Below are positions 37,665 to 44,040 of a DNA stretch of 44,040 nucleotides, piece by piece. The translations under genes and the position numbers were made by a program. Location: NCBI GenBank assembly GCA_964545715.1, contig CAZJHX010000089.1, positions 1 to 44,040 on the forward strand, in the 5' to 3' direction. The notes beneath the pieces are model-generated. The model saw nothing but the letters and a program-made list of their open reading frames with translations. It was not told the origin of the DNA and did no database searches. Position 1 is the first letter of the stretch. Each line of letters starts with the position of its first letter. Source of the DNA: CAZJHX01 sp964545715. Its GTDB lineage: Bacteria > Myxococcota_A > UBA9042 > GCA-2863065.

Positions 37665-40028
37665 CTATTCAGCGTTTGGACCGTAGAGCGCCTCGCAGGT
37701 GCCGGCGGGCGCGATGATCTCCGCCGTGGTTCCGTTGAGCAGGCTCTTGTTGAACGCGGCGATTTGCGTGTGGATTGCACAGACGGGGGAGTAGTCCGTG
37801 GTGCCCGGTTCCAGCGCCTCCATCGGCGGGTACGGGTGCTTCCAGACCTCCGAGCACAGGGCGGTCAGGACCTGCGCGTGACAGGAGCGGTCGCGAAAGA
37901 AGATGGCGGCAGTGGTCGTCGCCGGGCCGAAGTTGGCGTTGCCGGTGATGGCGCCTGCGGGCGCGGGGGTGGCGTTGAGCGTGTCGGCGCCGGGGACCGT
38001 AGCGTCCAGTGTCCACTCTTCGCCCGATGTGTAGGTCGGGAGGCCGATCGCGTTGGCGTAGGTCAGCTGAGCTGGGTTGTACAGCGTCTCGTCCCAGCTG
38101 TTGCCGTTGGAGACGACCGCCGGCAGCTTGTCGGACGGGCGAAAGCGCAGCACGTGAGGTGCGTAGGGCAGAGGGTCGCCGCGCTGGTGCAGCCAGTAGT
38201 GCAGGCTGACCATGAAGTCCTGGTAGGCGGCCGCTTGCAGGTCCGCGGGCAGGGTCGGTGTGCCCAGCGCCAGGTTCAGGATGCCGCTGGCTTGTACGGC
38301 GTTGCCGGGGGCCATGGGCATGTTGATGGGCAGGACTTGAACGGTGCCGACGCTGCTTGCGATGCCGACGAAGTCGTCGCTGAGCGCCTGAAGGGGCGTG
38401 CTGAAGGCCGTGCCGAAGGACAAGCTGTTGTGGAACATGTGGGAGGCGTCGAACGTGAGGCCGGGCAGAATCTGGCTCCAGTCGCCCTCCTTCAGGTAGC
38501 GGACCAGCGTGTAGGTGTCGGCTGTGATCTGCAGCAGATTGGCCTCGATGATGAGCGGGTCGGCGTCATATTCGATGGCAAAGAGCGGAGCGACACTCTG
38601 GGCGCCGCTCTTGGGGTCGCCGATATAGTCGGGCTCGTCCTTGCCGGTGAACTGGTTGAAGTTGTCTTCTTCCGTGGGGACCAGCAGCGCGTCGTCGGCC
38701 AGCCATTTGGTGCGTCGGCGGCTGCCGTGAAAGATCATGTCGATGCCGATGGTGGCGACCCCGGCCCGGCAGTTGGCGTTGGCGTATCCGAGGACGTCGG
38801 AGCGGGAGGCACCGCCGCCGCCGTGATTGAACACCGCGACGGGAACGTTGCTCGGGTCGTCCATGTGGGCGTCGCACAAGTAGAGGCTGAAGGGCGCCAT
38901 CGCGTGTGATCGCACCTGCGGTTTGCCGCCGACGATATTGAGCCGCGCGTTGACCGGCTTCTCGGCGCCGTCGAAGTTGTACAGGGGCACGATGATGCTG
39001 CCGTTGATGACGCGCGAGAAGCCGAAGTGGCCGGTGCCGCCCTCGTACACCTGCTCGTAGCCGGGGAGGAGCGTGGCGCGGTTGCGGCTCCAGCCCCAGA
39101 TGCCGGGATTGAACTCGAACGGCGCGACCGGGAGGCCAAAGTATGCGTCCAGCGCGGCGGCGCCCTCCAGTATGGGCGCCTCCAGGTAGCTGGATGACTC
39201 GGTGTCGTACAGATAGCGGCGTGTGGGCGGCTTGAGTTCGAACTCGTCGACGGCTTTGAGCAGGGCGCGTCCGTACTCGATGACCGCCTCCGTCGTGAAG
39301 ACGGTGCCGACGACCAGATCGTCCGGCGACAGAGCGTTGGCAGAGAGCCACAGTCGCAGTGGAGCGTAGGCCTCCCGGGCGGCCGTCAGGTGCTCCTCTT
39401 CCGGTTCCAGCTCCTCAATTGGCGTCACCAGTCGGCGGAAGTTGTGCGCCGGCTCGATGGTCTCGTCGTCCTCGGTGGTGACGCCGTTGCTGATCAGCAC
39501 CGCGTATGTGGTGTCGCTGACCAGGTAGTGCCCAAACGCGGGAAAGACGCCGAGCGCGCCGATGAGCTCGTTGTAGAAGACGATGACGTCCACTACTTTG
39601 TCGGTCTCGGGGCCGGTCAGGGTGACCAGCTGGATCCTGTCCTTGAAGGAGTCGAGATCAGGCGCGGACGCCATCGGGAACCAGATTGGCGAGCCGAGGC
39701 CGAAGCCGGTGCGCTCGGTGATGTAGGCGTCCCACTGCTCCAGGAGCGCGGCCTTTTTGGTCGCGTTGGCCAGCTTGGGATCCGACTTCAACCCGACCTC
39801 GATGATGCCGTCCTTGTTGCGTAAAACGTCGTTGGGGAACGGGCCGGCGGTCAGGTGCTGGCCGATCGCGATGCCGAACGCGAAGACGCCCTGCGGTGGG
39901 GGCTCGCCGGTGTCCGTATCCGTCGTCCCGTCGGTTGCGGGCACAACCGGGTCGGTATCGGCCGGGCATCCCAACAAGAGCAGTGCGGCTGCGATTGTGA
40001 CGGTGGTGACGTGGGCGTACAGGCTCAT
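37665..40028 (-). CDS. Lipase-like secreted lipoprotein (alpha/beta-hydrolase fold)
   Basis: 787 residues from the ATG at 40028. Signal and lipobox LLLLGC (Cys 21), then a Thr/Asp-rich linker. Residues 45-370 match the N-terminal layout of bacterial virulence-factor lipases (GPFPNDVLRNKDGIIEVGL, GFGLGSPIWFP). The hydrolase part begins near residue 395 with VPVAVFNHGGGGASRSD (oxyanion-like HGGGG near His 402) and GIDMIFHG. A classical GxSxG is not seen; the nearest is HNSLSFG, so catalysis is uncertain. The start overlaps the stop of the peptidase gene upstream (ATGA). Confidence 0.78.
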   Translation of the reverse strand: MSLYAHVTTVTIAAALLLLGCPADTDPVVPATDGTTDTDTGEPPPQGVFAFGIAIGQHLTAGPFPNDVLRNKDGIIEVGLKSDPKLANATKKAALLEQWDAYITERTGFGLGSPIWFPMASAPDLDSFKDRIQLVTLTGPETDKVVDVIVFYNELIGALGVFPAFGHYLVSDTTYAVLISNGVTTEDDETIEPAHNFRRLVTPIEELEPEEEHLTAAREAYAPLRLWLSANALSPDDLVVGTVFTTEAVIEYGRALLKAVDEFELKPPTRRYLYDTESSSYLEAPILEGAAALDAYFGLPVAPFEFNPGIWGWSRNRATLLPGYEQVYEGGTGHFGFSRVINGSIIVPLYNFDGAEKPVNARLNIVGGKPQVRSHAMAPFSLYLCDAHMDDPSNVPVAVFNHGGGGASRSDVLGYANANCRAGVATIGIDMIFHGSRRRTKWLADDALLVPTEEDNFNQFTGKDEPDYIGDPKSGAQSVAPLFAIEYDADPLIIEANLLQITADTYTLVRYLKEGDWSQILPGLTFDASHMFHNSLSFGTAFSTPLQALSDDFVGIASSVGTVQVLPINMPMAPGNAVQASGILNLALGTPTLPADLQAAAYQDFMVSLHYWLHQRGDPLPYAPHVLRFRPSDKLPAVVSNGNSWDETLYNPAQLTYANAIGLPTYTSGEEWTLDATVPGADTLNATPAPAGAITGNANFGPATTTAAIFFRDRSCHAQVLTALCSEVWKHPYPPMEALEPGTTDYSPVCAIHTQIAAFNKSLLNGTTAEIIAPAGTCEALYGPNAE

Positions 40029-41392
40029 CGGTGATGTCTCCCGGTGTAGATCGCCCGGCGCAGAGCGGCCTTGGGCGCCTTGTCGTCGAGCACGACTTTG
40101 CCGTTGCGCCAGCCCACGCCGAGCGGGGCCAGCAGCGCGTTCATATCGGGGAACGCGGTTTGCTTCAATACATAAGCGGCCGTCTGGGTGAACATTGGGC
40201 TTCCGGCCCAGGTATCCAGGCGCTTGCAGATGCCGGCTGCGCTCCAGTCCTCGGGTGAGCGGCACATCGGCCGCAGGGTGCGGATGGCGTCGTCCAGGCT
40301 GCGCTGCGAGCCGGCCTGGTCGCGGATGCGAATGTCGGTCAACAAGGCGATGGCGGCGCCGCCCCAGTAGACGCGCTTGTACGCGCGGGTCTTGTGCATG
40401 TCGCGGCTCTCGTCGGCCAGTGTGCGGCCCGACCCGTCGCTCTTTGCGCGTTGGAATCCGTCCATGAGCTCCCACCACATCTGCTCTTCGGTCAGCACGC
40501 CGGCGCGCCCGCGCAAAATCTCTTCGTAGTAGGTGACGAAGCCCTCGGACATCCAGTGCTCGGCGATCCAGGGCATGCCCAGGTGAAGCAGCTCATGGAT
40601 CGCGACCCATTCGCCCGGCAGCGACTCATCGGTTGCGCTTGTCCCCAGGTACATAACGATGTGTCCGCCACCACCGCGGTGGGCCATCCCGTGGTCTACC
40701 TTGCTCGACCCGATGCGGCCGGGGATGACCAGCACCGTCACGCGGTCCGTCGGGAACCGGCTCCACAGCTGCGCGGCGGCCCGAATCGCGGTGGTGATCC
40801 ACGTGCGAATGCCCGTCGCGGTCGCCTTGTACGGCGCATCCATGATCGACAGGGTCAGCCGCGTGCCGGACAGGCTCGTTTGCTGAGTGCGGAATCGTCC
40901 AAACGCGATGCGACTGGTCATGGTGAAGGCGGATTTGTTCAGGCGGAAGCCGTCACCCGCCGCCGGCCACGGCGTGACGACCTGTACCCCCGGCGGCAGC
41001 TCAAACTTCAGCGTGGCCTTCATGTCGCCCGGCATGTAGGCGGGGCGAAGCAGCCAGCGCTCGCCGCGGGTCAATATCCCACTGGCCATGCGCCGGCCGA
41101 TCTGGTCGAGCGCCACCTGATAGTTGGCGCAGCCGTTTCGCCCGGCGGACGACGTCGTGATCGCCCAGCGCGAGCGAGGTAGCCTGGTCGTCACATGGCC
41201 CAGGGGCACCTCCAGCAGCGCTGCGATGCGCTTTGGCGGGTTGCCGGACCAGCACAACCGGACAGACATCGAGCTCAGGTCGGCGTTTGGGGTGGCGGTG
41301 TAGGTCAGGTCCCAGTCGGCCGTGGTCGCCCGGGCCAACCCAGGGGACAAGACCGAAACGAGCGATATGGTGAGCCAGACGCGGAAGAGCAC
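40025..41392 (-). CDS. Secreted gluzincin-like metallopeptidase
   Basis: 455 residues from a GTG at 41392, with a signal peptide (cleavage near LARA at 19-22). Residues 25-240 are a beta-rich N-terminal domain. The catalytic centre is HELLH at 266-270, followed by WMSEGFVTYYEE with Glu 283, the SEGF...YY arrangement of the M1/M61 gluzincin clan. Three Cys pairs (PMCRSPEDW, GICKRL) are likely disulfides. It is probably a periplasmic or secreted aminopeptidase-like enzyme, co-transcribed with the lipase-like lipoprotein (4-base overlap). Confidence 0.82.
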   Translation of the reverse strand: MLFRVWLTISLVSVLSPGLARATTADWDLTYTATPNADLSSMSVRLCWSGNPPKRIAALLEVPLGHVTTRLPRSRWAITTSSAGRNGCANYQVALDQIGRRMASGILTRGERWLLRPAYMPGDMKATLKFELPPGVQVVTPWPAAGDGFRLNKSAFTMTSRIAFGRFRTQQTSLSGTRLTLSIMDAPYKATATGIRTWITTAIRAAAQLWSRFPTDRVTVLVIPGRIGSSKVDHGMAHRGGGGHIVMYLGTSATDESLPGEWVAIHELLHLGMPWIAEHWMSEGFVTYYEEILRGRAGVLTEEQMWWELMDGFQRAKSDGSGRTLADESRDMHKTRAYKRVYWGGAAIALLTDIRIRDQAGSQRSLDDAIRTLRPMCRSPEDWSAAGICKRLDTWAGSPMFTQTAAYVLKQTAFPDMNALLAPLGVGWRNGKVVLDDKAPKAALRRAIYTGRHHR

Positions 41393-41410
41393 GGCGGTTA
41401 CGATATCGGA

Positions 41411-41439
41411 TTGACTTGTTGGCTGCGAGCATCAATGCT
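41411..41439 (+). promoter_or_regulatory. Candidate promoter of the selenoprotein gene, overlapped by a dyad
   Basis: TTGACT (41411-41416, 5 of 6), 17-nt spacer, AATGCT (41434-41439, 3 of 6). A perfect dyad GAGCAT-CA-ATGCTC (41427-41440) covers the -10 and could be a regulator site. It lies in the divergent gap with the peptidase gene. Confidence 0.35.
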
Positions 41440-41485
41440 CCGCGGCAGGCCCAAGGTGGGCCGAATACGCGTCCAGGAGGCAGCG

Positions 41486-41953
41486 ATGTCCACCCTCGAT
41501 GTCGGGCAGCAGGCACCCGACTTTACGGCAACCACGGATGGCGGCGACACGCTGGCGCTGTCATCGCTGCAGGGCAGCAACGTCGTGCTCTACTTCTACC
41601 CCAAAGACGACACTCCCGGGTGAACGAAGGAAGCGTGCGGGTTCCGCGACGCCCATCCTGATTTCAGTGCCGTCAACGCCGTGATCCTTGGTGTCTCCAA
41701 GGACAGCATCAAGCGCCATGACAACTTCCGCGCCAAGTACGAGCTGCCGTTCAGGCTGGTCTCGGACGCCGACGGCGCCGTCTGTGAGGCTTACGGCACA
41801 TGGGTGAAAAAGAAGAACTACGGTCGCGAGTACATGGGCATCCAGCGCGCGACCTTTCTTATCGATGCTGAGGGCGTCGTGCGCCGCGTATGGCCCAAGG
41901 TTCGGGTTCCGGGGCACGTGGACGAGGTGCTCGAGACGGTGCGCGCGCTCTGA
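41486..41953 (+). CDS. bcp: Selenocysteine-containing Bcp/PrxQ-type peroxiredoxin (TGA read as Sec at codon 46)
   Basis: 155 residues, start ATG with AGGAGG at 41475-41480. The frame continues through one TGA at 41621-41623 to the stop TGA at 41951-41953. It reads MSTLDVGQQAPDFTA, YFYPKDDTPG-U-TKEACGFRD, then VILGVSKDS, LVSDADGAVCEAYGTW, MGIQRATFLIDAEGVV and VDEVLETV; every block matches E. coli Bcp-type peroxiredoxins. The TGA stands exactly where Bcp has the peroxidatic Cys (Cys 45 in E. coli); the resolving Cys is kept 5 residues on (Cys 51). Both sides of the TGA are well conserved, and a SECIS-like hairpin follows it. The enzyme would reduce H2O2 and organic peroxides, with thioredoxin as reductant. 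selA/B/C/D are not in the window. Confidence 0.88.
41633..41652 (+). promoter_or_regulatory. Bacterial SECIS-like hairpin
   Basis: GCGT-GCGG, loop GTT (41641-41643), CCGC, bulged G (41648), ACGC: 8 base pairs, mostly GC, inside the coding sequence. The loop G lies 18 nt after the TGA (21st base counting its T), within the 16-37 nt window of bacterial SECIS elements, and the loop begins with G-U as in E. coli fdhF. A lower stem AGGA (41628-41631) with TCCT (41656-41659) can extend it. Confidence 0.75.
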
Positions 41954-42783
41954 GCCGGTCGCTCCCGGATCGTTGGCTGGCGGACCGTGGCAGCGCGCTG
42001 GCCGACGCCGGGCTTAAATTGAGCCAGATCGTCGTCGATCTGGACGAGACCATCTGGGATTGGCGCATGCCCCTGCTGCGTCAGCTCACGTTCCTGTTCG
42101 ACCACCGCGAGTACGTGTACGTGCGGGCTCCGCTGCTCGAGCTGCTGACCGCGATAGGCGGCGGACCGCTAAACGCCTGGACGGCGGGCTACGGCTATCG
42201 AATCGACCGTATCTGCGCCAAGCACCGAAGCCTGGCGGCCGTGTTGGGATGGCGTCGCGGTGATCGCGCCGAGCGGTTGCCGACGATCGTGACCCGCCTG
42301 GACTTCCTGGCGGGGGCGCGCCACGACGTGACACTGCTCACCGGGGCGCGGCGACCCGACGGCCAGAGCTGGGTCAGCCAGAAGATTCCGGGCATGCCTA
42401 CGGCGGCCAACAAACCGATCGTCGACCAGGCTCGCATCCTTCTGGATGATCGCCAGACCAACTGCGCCCGATTCGTAGCCGCAGCCGACGGCCGCGCTGC
42501 TATCTGGCTGCAAGGCACCTCGCGCGATTGGAACGACGCGATGCCGCGCCGCGGTCTCAACCCACCGCCGCCACGGCAGTGGGCTCAGGGCGTGGCCGAG
42601 GCCCTGACCTGCATCGTCGAGGGTCAAACCGGCGTCTTCGAGGTGAAGGCACAGCCCGCCTCCGCGACACCGACGCCCGTTCGCGTGCGACTGCCGCACA
42701 GCCGTGTGTACCGCGACTGGATACGCCCCAGCCGCGCAGTCCGCGACCTGCTTCGCGCGACCCGGCCACCAGCCGGCGATTGA
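41890..42783 (+). CDS. HAD-superfamily phosphatase-like protein
   Basis: 297 residues if the ATG at 41890 is used; this overlaps the selenoprotein gene by 64 bases in another frame. A CTG at 41950 or a TTG at 42019 are alternatives, since no good ribosome site is visible. Motif I is VVDLDETIWDW (DxDxT, Asp 50 and 52), motif II-like LLTGARR, and motif IV ILLDDRQTNC (acidic pair). A small cap region lies between them. The substrate is unknown. The DLDET form recalls protein or lipid phosphatases of the DxDx[T/V] group. It probably shares a transcript with the selenoprotein. Confidence 0.75.
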   Translation: MAQGSGSGARGRGARDGARALSRSLPDRWLADRGSALADAGLKLSQIVVDLDETIWDWRMPLLRQLTFLFDHREYVYVRAPLLELLTAIGGGPLNAWTAGYGYRIDRICAKHRSLAAVLGWRRGDRAERLPTIVTRLDFLAGARHDVTLLTGARRPDGQSWVSQKIPGMPTAANKPIVDQARILLDDRQTNCARFVAAADGRAAIWLQGTSRDWNDAMPRRGLNPPPPRQWAQGVAEALTCIVEGQTGVFEVKAQPASATPTPVRVRLPHSRVYRDWIRPSRAVRDLLRATRPPAGD

Positions 42784-42849
42784 CGCCGCGACCGCTGCCA
42801 CTCTCCTGCGGTTGGCGGGCGGGCTGGTGGTCTGCAATGATCGCCCCCG

Positions 42850-43278
42850 ATGAGATCCTTGATCGTCCTGGCGCACGGCAGCCGCACCGACGCGGCCAAT
42901 GCGGAGGTGCGCCGCCTCGTCGACGGGCTGCGCGCTGAGCTGGAAGACGACACGATAGGGCGCGTGGCGGTGGCGTTTTTGGACATGGCGGCGCCCACTC
43001 TCGAGGCGTGCGTGCGCCATGAGGTAAGCGCAGGCGCGGCGGAGATCGTGGTCATGCCGCTGTTTCTTGCGTCTGGACGCCATGTGACGGAGCACGTGCC
43101 CCGCCTGGTCAACGCGGAGCGCGCCCGGCATGCGGGAGTGCGTTTCGAGGTGCTGCCGCACGTCGGCGGCCTGGCCGGATACACCGGCTTTGTGGCCGGA
43201 GCGATCCGGAGGGAGATTACCCCCCCAGCGTTGGCGCACGGCTCATCCGACCCGAGTCCGCCGGACGACGAGAACTGA
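42850..43278 (+). CDS. CbiX/SirB-like sirohydrochlorin chelatase
   Basis: 142 residues, cytosolic, the size of the single-domain small CbiX or SirB enzymes. LAHGSR with His 9 and SGRHV with His 78 are the two metal-handling His positions; VMPLFLASG is the second conserved block. It inserts Co2+ or Fe2+ into sirohydrochlorin, in cobalamin or siroheme synthesis. The C-terminal 15 residues (SSDPSPPDDEN) look like a tail. No other tetrapyrrole gene is adjacent. The start is the ATG at 42850, with no clear ribosome site. Confidence 0.85.
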   Translation: MRSLIVLAHGSRTDAANAEVRRLVDGLRAELEDDTIGRVAVAFLDMAAPTLEACVRHEVSAGAAEIVVMPLFLASGRHVTEHVPRLVNAERARHAGVRFEVLPHVGGLAGYTGFVAGAIRREITPPALAHGSSDPSPPDDEN

Positions 43279-43311
43279 TCTGTTTGCAGTGATTCCAGCG
43301 GGTTAGCTGCG

Positions 43312-43327
43312 TGGCATGTGCATTGCT
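43312..43327 (+). promoter_or_regulatory. Sigma-54 (RpoN) promoter of the 43371 lipoprotein gene
   Basis: TGGCATGTGCATTGCT matches TGGCACG-N4-TTGCW at all fixed positions but one (T for C), with correct -24/-12 spacing. Transcription would start near 43338, giving a short leader that holds AGGAGG at 43359-43364. Confidence 0.7.
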
Positions 43328-43370
43328 CTTCTGGGTGCCAACTCATGGAACCCTTTTTAGGAGGTATGTA

Positions 43371-43946
43371 ATGCGGAACTTGATTTTGAGTGTGGTCTTC
43401 GGTGCGGTGGCTCTGGTGGGCTGTGGCTCCAACGGCATGGACGCCAAGATCGATGGCGAAGAGCAGAGCTTTGACGAGGTCAAAGTCGAACTTACCGAGG
43501 ACGGCTCCCTGTATCGTCTGACCGCAAACGGCAGTCAGGAGGCGGACGGCGCCACCAAGCAGCTGCTCTTCGAGATGACGATGAACGCGGCCGCCGTCAA
43601 GACCGCCGAGACCGGCAAAGAGCTCTCGGTAGATGGCGCAGCGACCTTCGCCGGACAAGCCACCGTGGCAACCTACGCGCGAAAGACCACCCAGGACGAG
43701 GCAGTCGCCGCCGTGTCACTGCGCCTCGACTGCGCAGACTGCACCCGCAAGGGGGACGAACAGCAGGACATCAGCGGCAAGCTGACTCTGGACAGTGTCT
43801 CCGACGACACGCTCAGCGGCACGGTCACGCTGACCATCACCGGCGACATCCCCAACTGGTCCAAGGAGGGCGTCACCTCCTCCACGGCTGAGCTGGAGGT
43901 GTCCTTTGACACCGAGATCTCCAAACCCGCGGCGCCTGCCGAGTAA
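43371..43946 (+). CDS. Small beta-rich lipoprotein
   Basis: 191 residues; AGGAGG lies 6 nt before the ATG at 43371. Signal with lipobox LVGC (Cys 18), then a Thr/Ser/Asp-rich, all-beta body (KVELTEDGSLYRLTANGS, DGAATFAGQATVATYAR, GTVTLTITGDIPN). A Cys pair in DCADC may form a disulfide. The family is not recognised. Made from a sigma-54 promoter and ended by a terminator, so it is a single-gene unit. Confidence 0.8.
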   Translation: MRNLILSVVFGAVALVGCGSNGMDAKIDGEEQSFDEVKVELTEDGSLYRLTANGSQEADGATKQLLFEMTMNAAAVKTAETGKELSVDGAATFAGQATVATYARKTTQDEAVAAVSLRLDCADCTRKGDEQQDISGKLTLDSVSDDTLSGTVTLTITGDIPNWSKEGVTSSTAELEVSFDTEISKPAAPAE

Positions 43947-43966
43947 GGCAGGTCCCTGGTTGTCCA

Positions 43967-44014
43967 GCGCCGGTGGTGGCTTCACCTTGGAAGCTGCCGC
44001 CGGCGCATCTTTTT
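43967..44014 (+). terminator. Rho-independent terminator after the small lipoprotein gene
   Basis: A 17-nt arm GCGCCGGTGGTGGCTTC (43967-43983) pairs with GAAGCTGCCGCCGGCGC (43990-44006) through a 6-nt loop, allowing G-U pairs, and a run of five T (44010-44014) follows. Confidence 0.75.
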
Positions 44015-44040
44015 AAGCGCTGGGGTGGTTCCGAAGCCCC

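Noticed and set aside
41681..41953. A separate short peroxiredoxin fragment or pseudogene
   Set aside because: The upstream part is in the same frame with an AGGAGG site and only one TGA at the active site, so a single selenoprotein gene explains it better than decay.

Overview
The window is GC-rich, densely coding DNA with no tRNA, rRNA, CRISPR array or insertion sequence that I can see, and no gap above 300 bases. The mix points to a myxobacterium-like (Myxococcota/deltaproteobacterial) chromosome: three eukaryote-like Ser/Thr protein kinases (one with a PEGA tail), many secreted lipoproteins, very large IPT/TIG and cysteine-rich surface proteins, a DUF4157 metallopeptidase-like protein, and sigma-54 type promoters. 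Taxonomy is inferred from gene content only.

Layout. 1-2053 (minus): three lipoprotein genes, the first cut by the left edge and carrying HEIGH. 2201-3964: kinase with PEGA domain. 3945-7578 (minus): operon merB-like, cysS, def, fmt, with a good sigma-70 promoter. 7627-10073: a small histidine kinase divergent from a CAP-domain protein. 10083-14959: tightly overlapping natA-like ABC ATPase, ABC-2 permease fused to a CPBP protease, a DUF4912-like protein and a GH57 glucan branching enzyme. 15120-15680: a basic secreted protein behind a sigma-54 promoter. 15751-19139: two acyl-CoA dehydrogenases around a secreted protein. 19140-21164: uvrB. 21256-27982: two large surface lipoproteins separated by a 180-bp imperfect palindrome. 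27970-31670: GNAT-like protein, RGG/KOW protein, AmmeMemoRadiSam-type radical SAM enzyme. 31716-35231: two kinases around a short unknown protein, with a 22-bp-arm bidirectional hairpin. 35368-37653: DUF4157 protein plus TPR lipoprotein. 37665-41392 (minus): lipase-like lipoprotein and gluzincin-like peptidase. 41486-43946: selenocysteine peroxiredoxin, HAD protein, CbiX-type chelatase, and a lipoprotein with a sigma-54 promoter.

The most striking item is at 41486-41953. A Bcp/PrxQ peroxiredoxin reads straight through an in-frame TGA exactly at the peroxidatic cysteine position (codon 46), and a GC-rich hairpin with a GUU loop sits 18 nt behind the TGA. This is the layout of a bacterial selenoprotein gene with its SECIS element. 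An ordinary ORF caller breaks this gene and reports only a C-terminal fragment starting at 41681.

Other points of note: fmt appears to lack any standard start codon upstream of its first beta strand; the MerB-like protein has lost both catalytic cysteines; two sigma-54 promoters match consensus at 15 of 16 positions or the defined equivalent; and several genes without Shine-Dalgarno sites have a -10-like hexamer ending 7-10 nt before the start codon, which suggests leaderless mRNAs.
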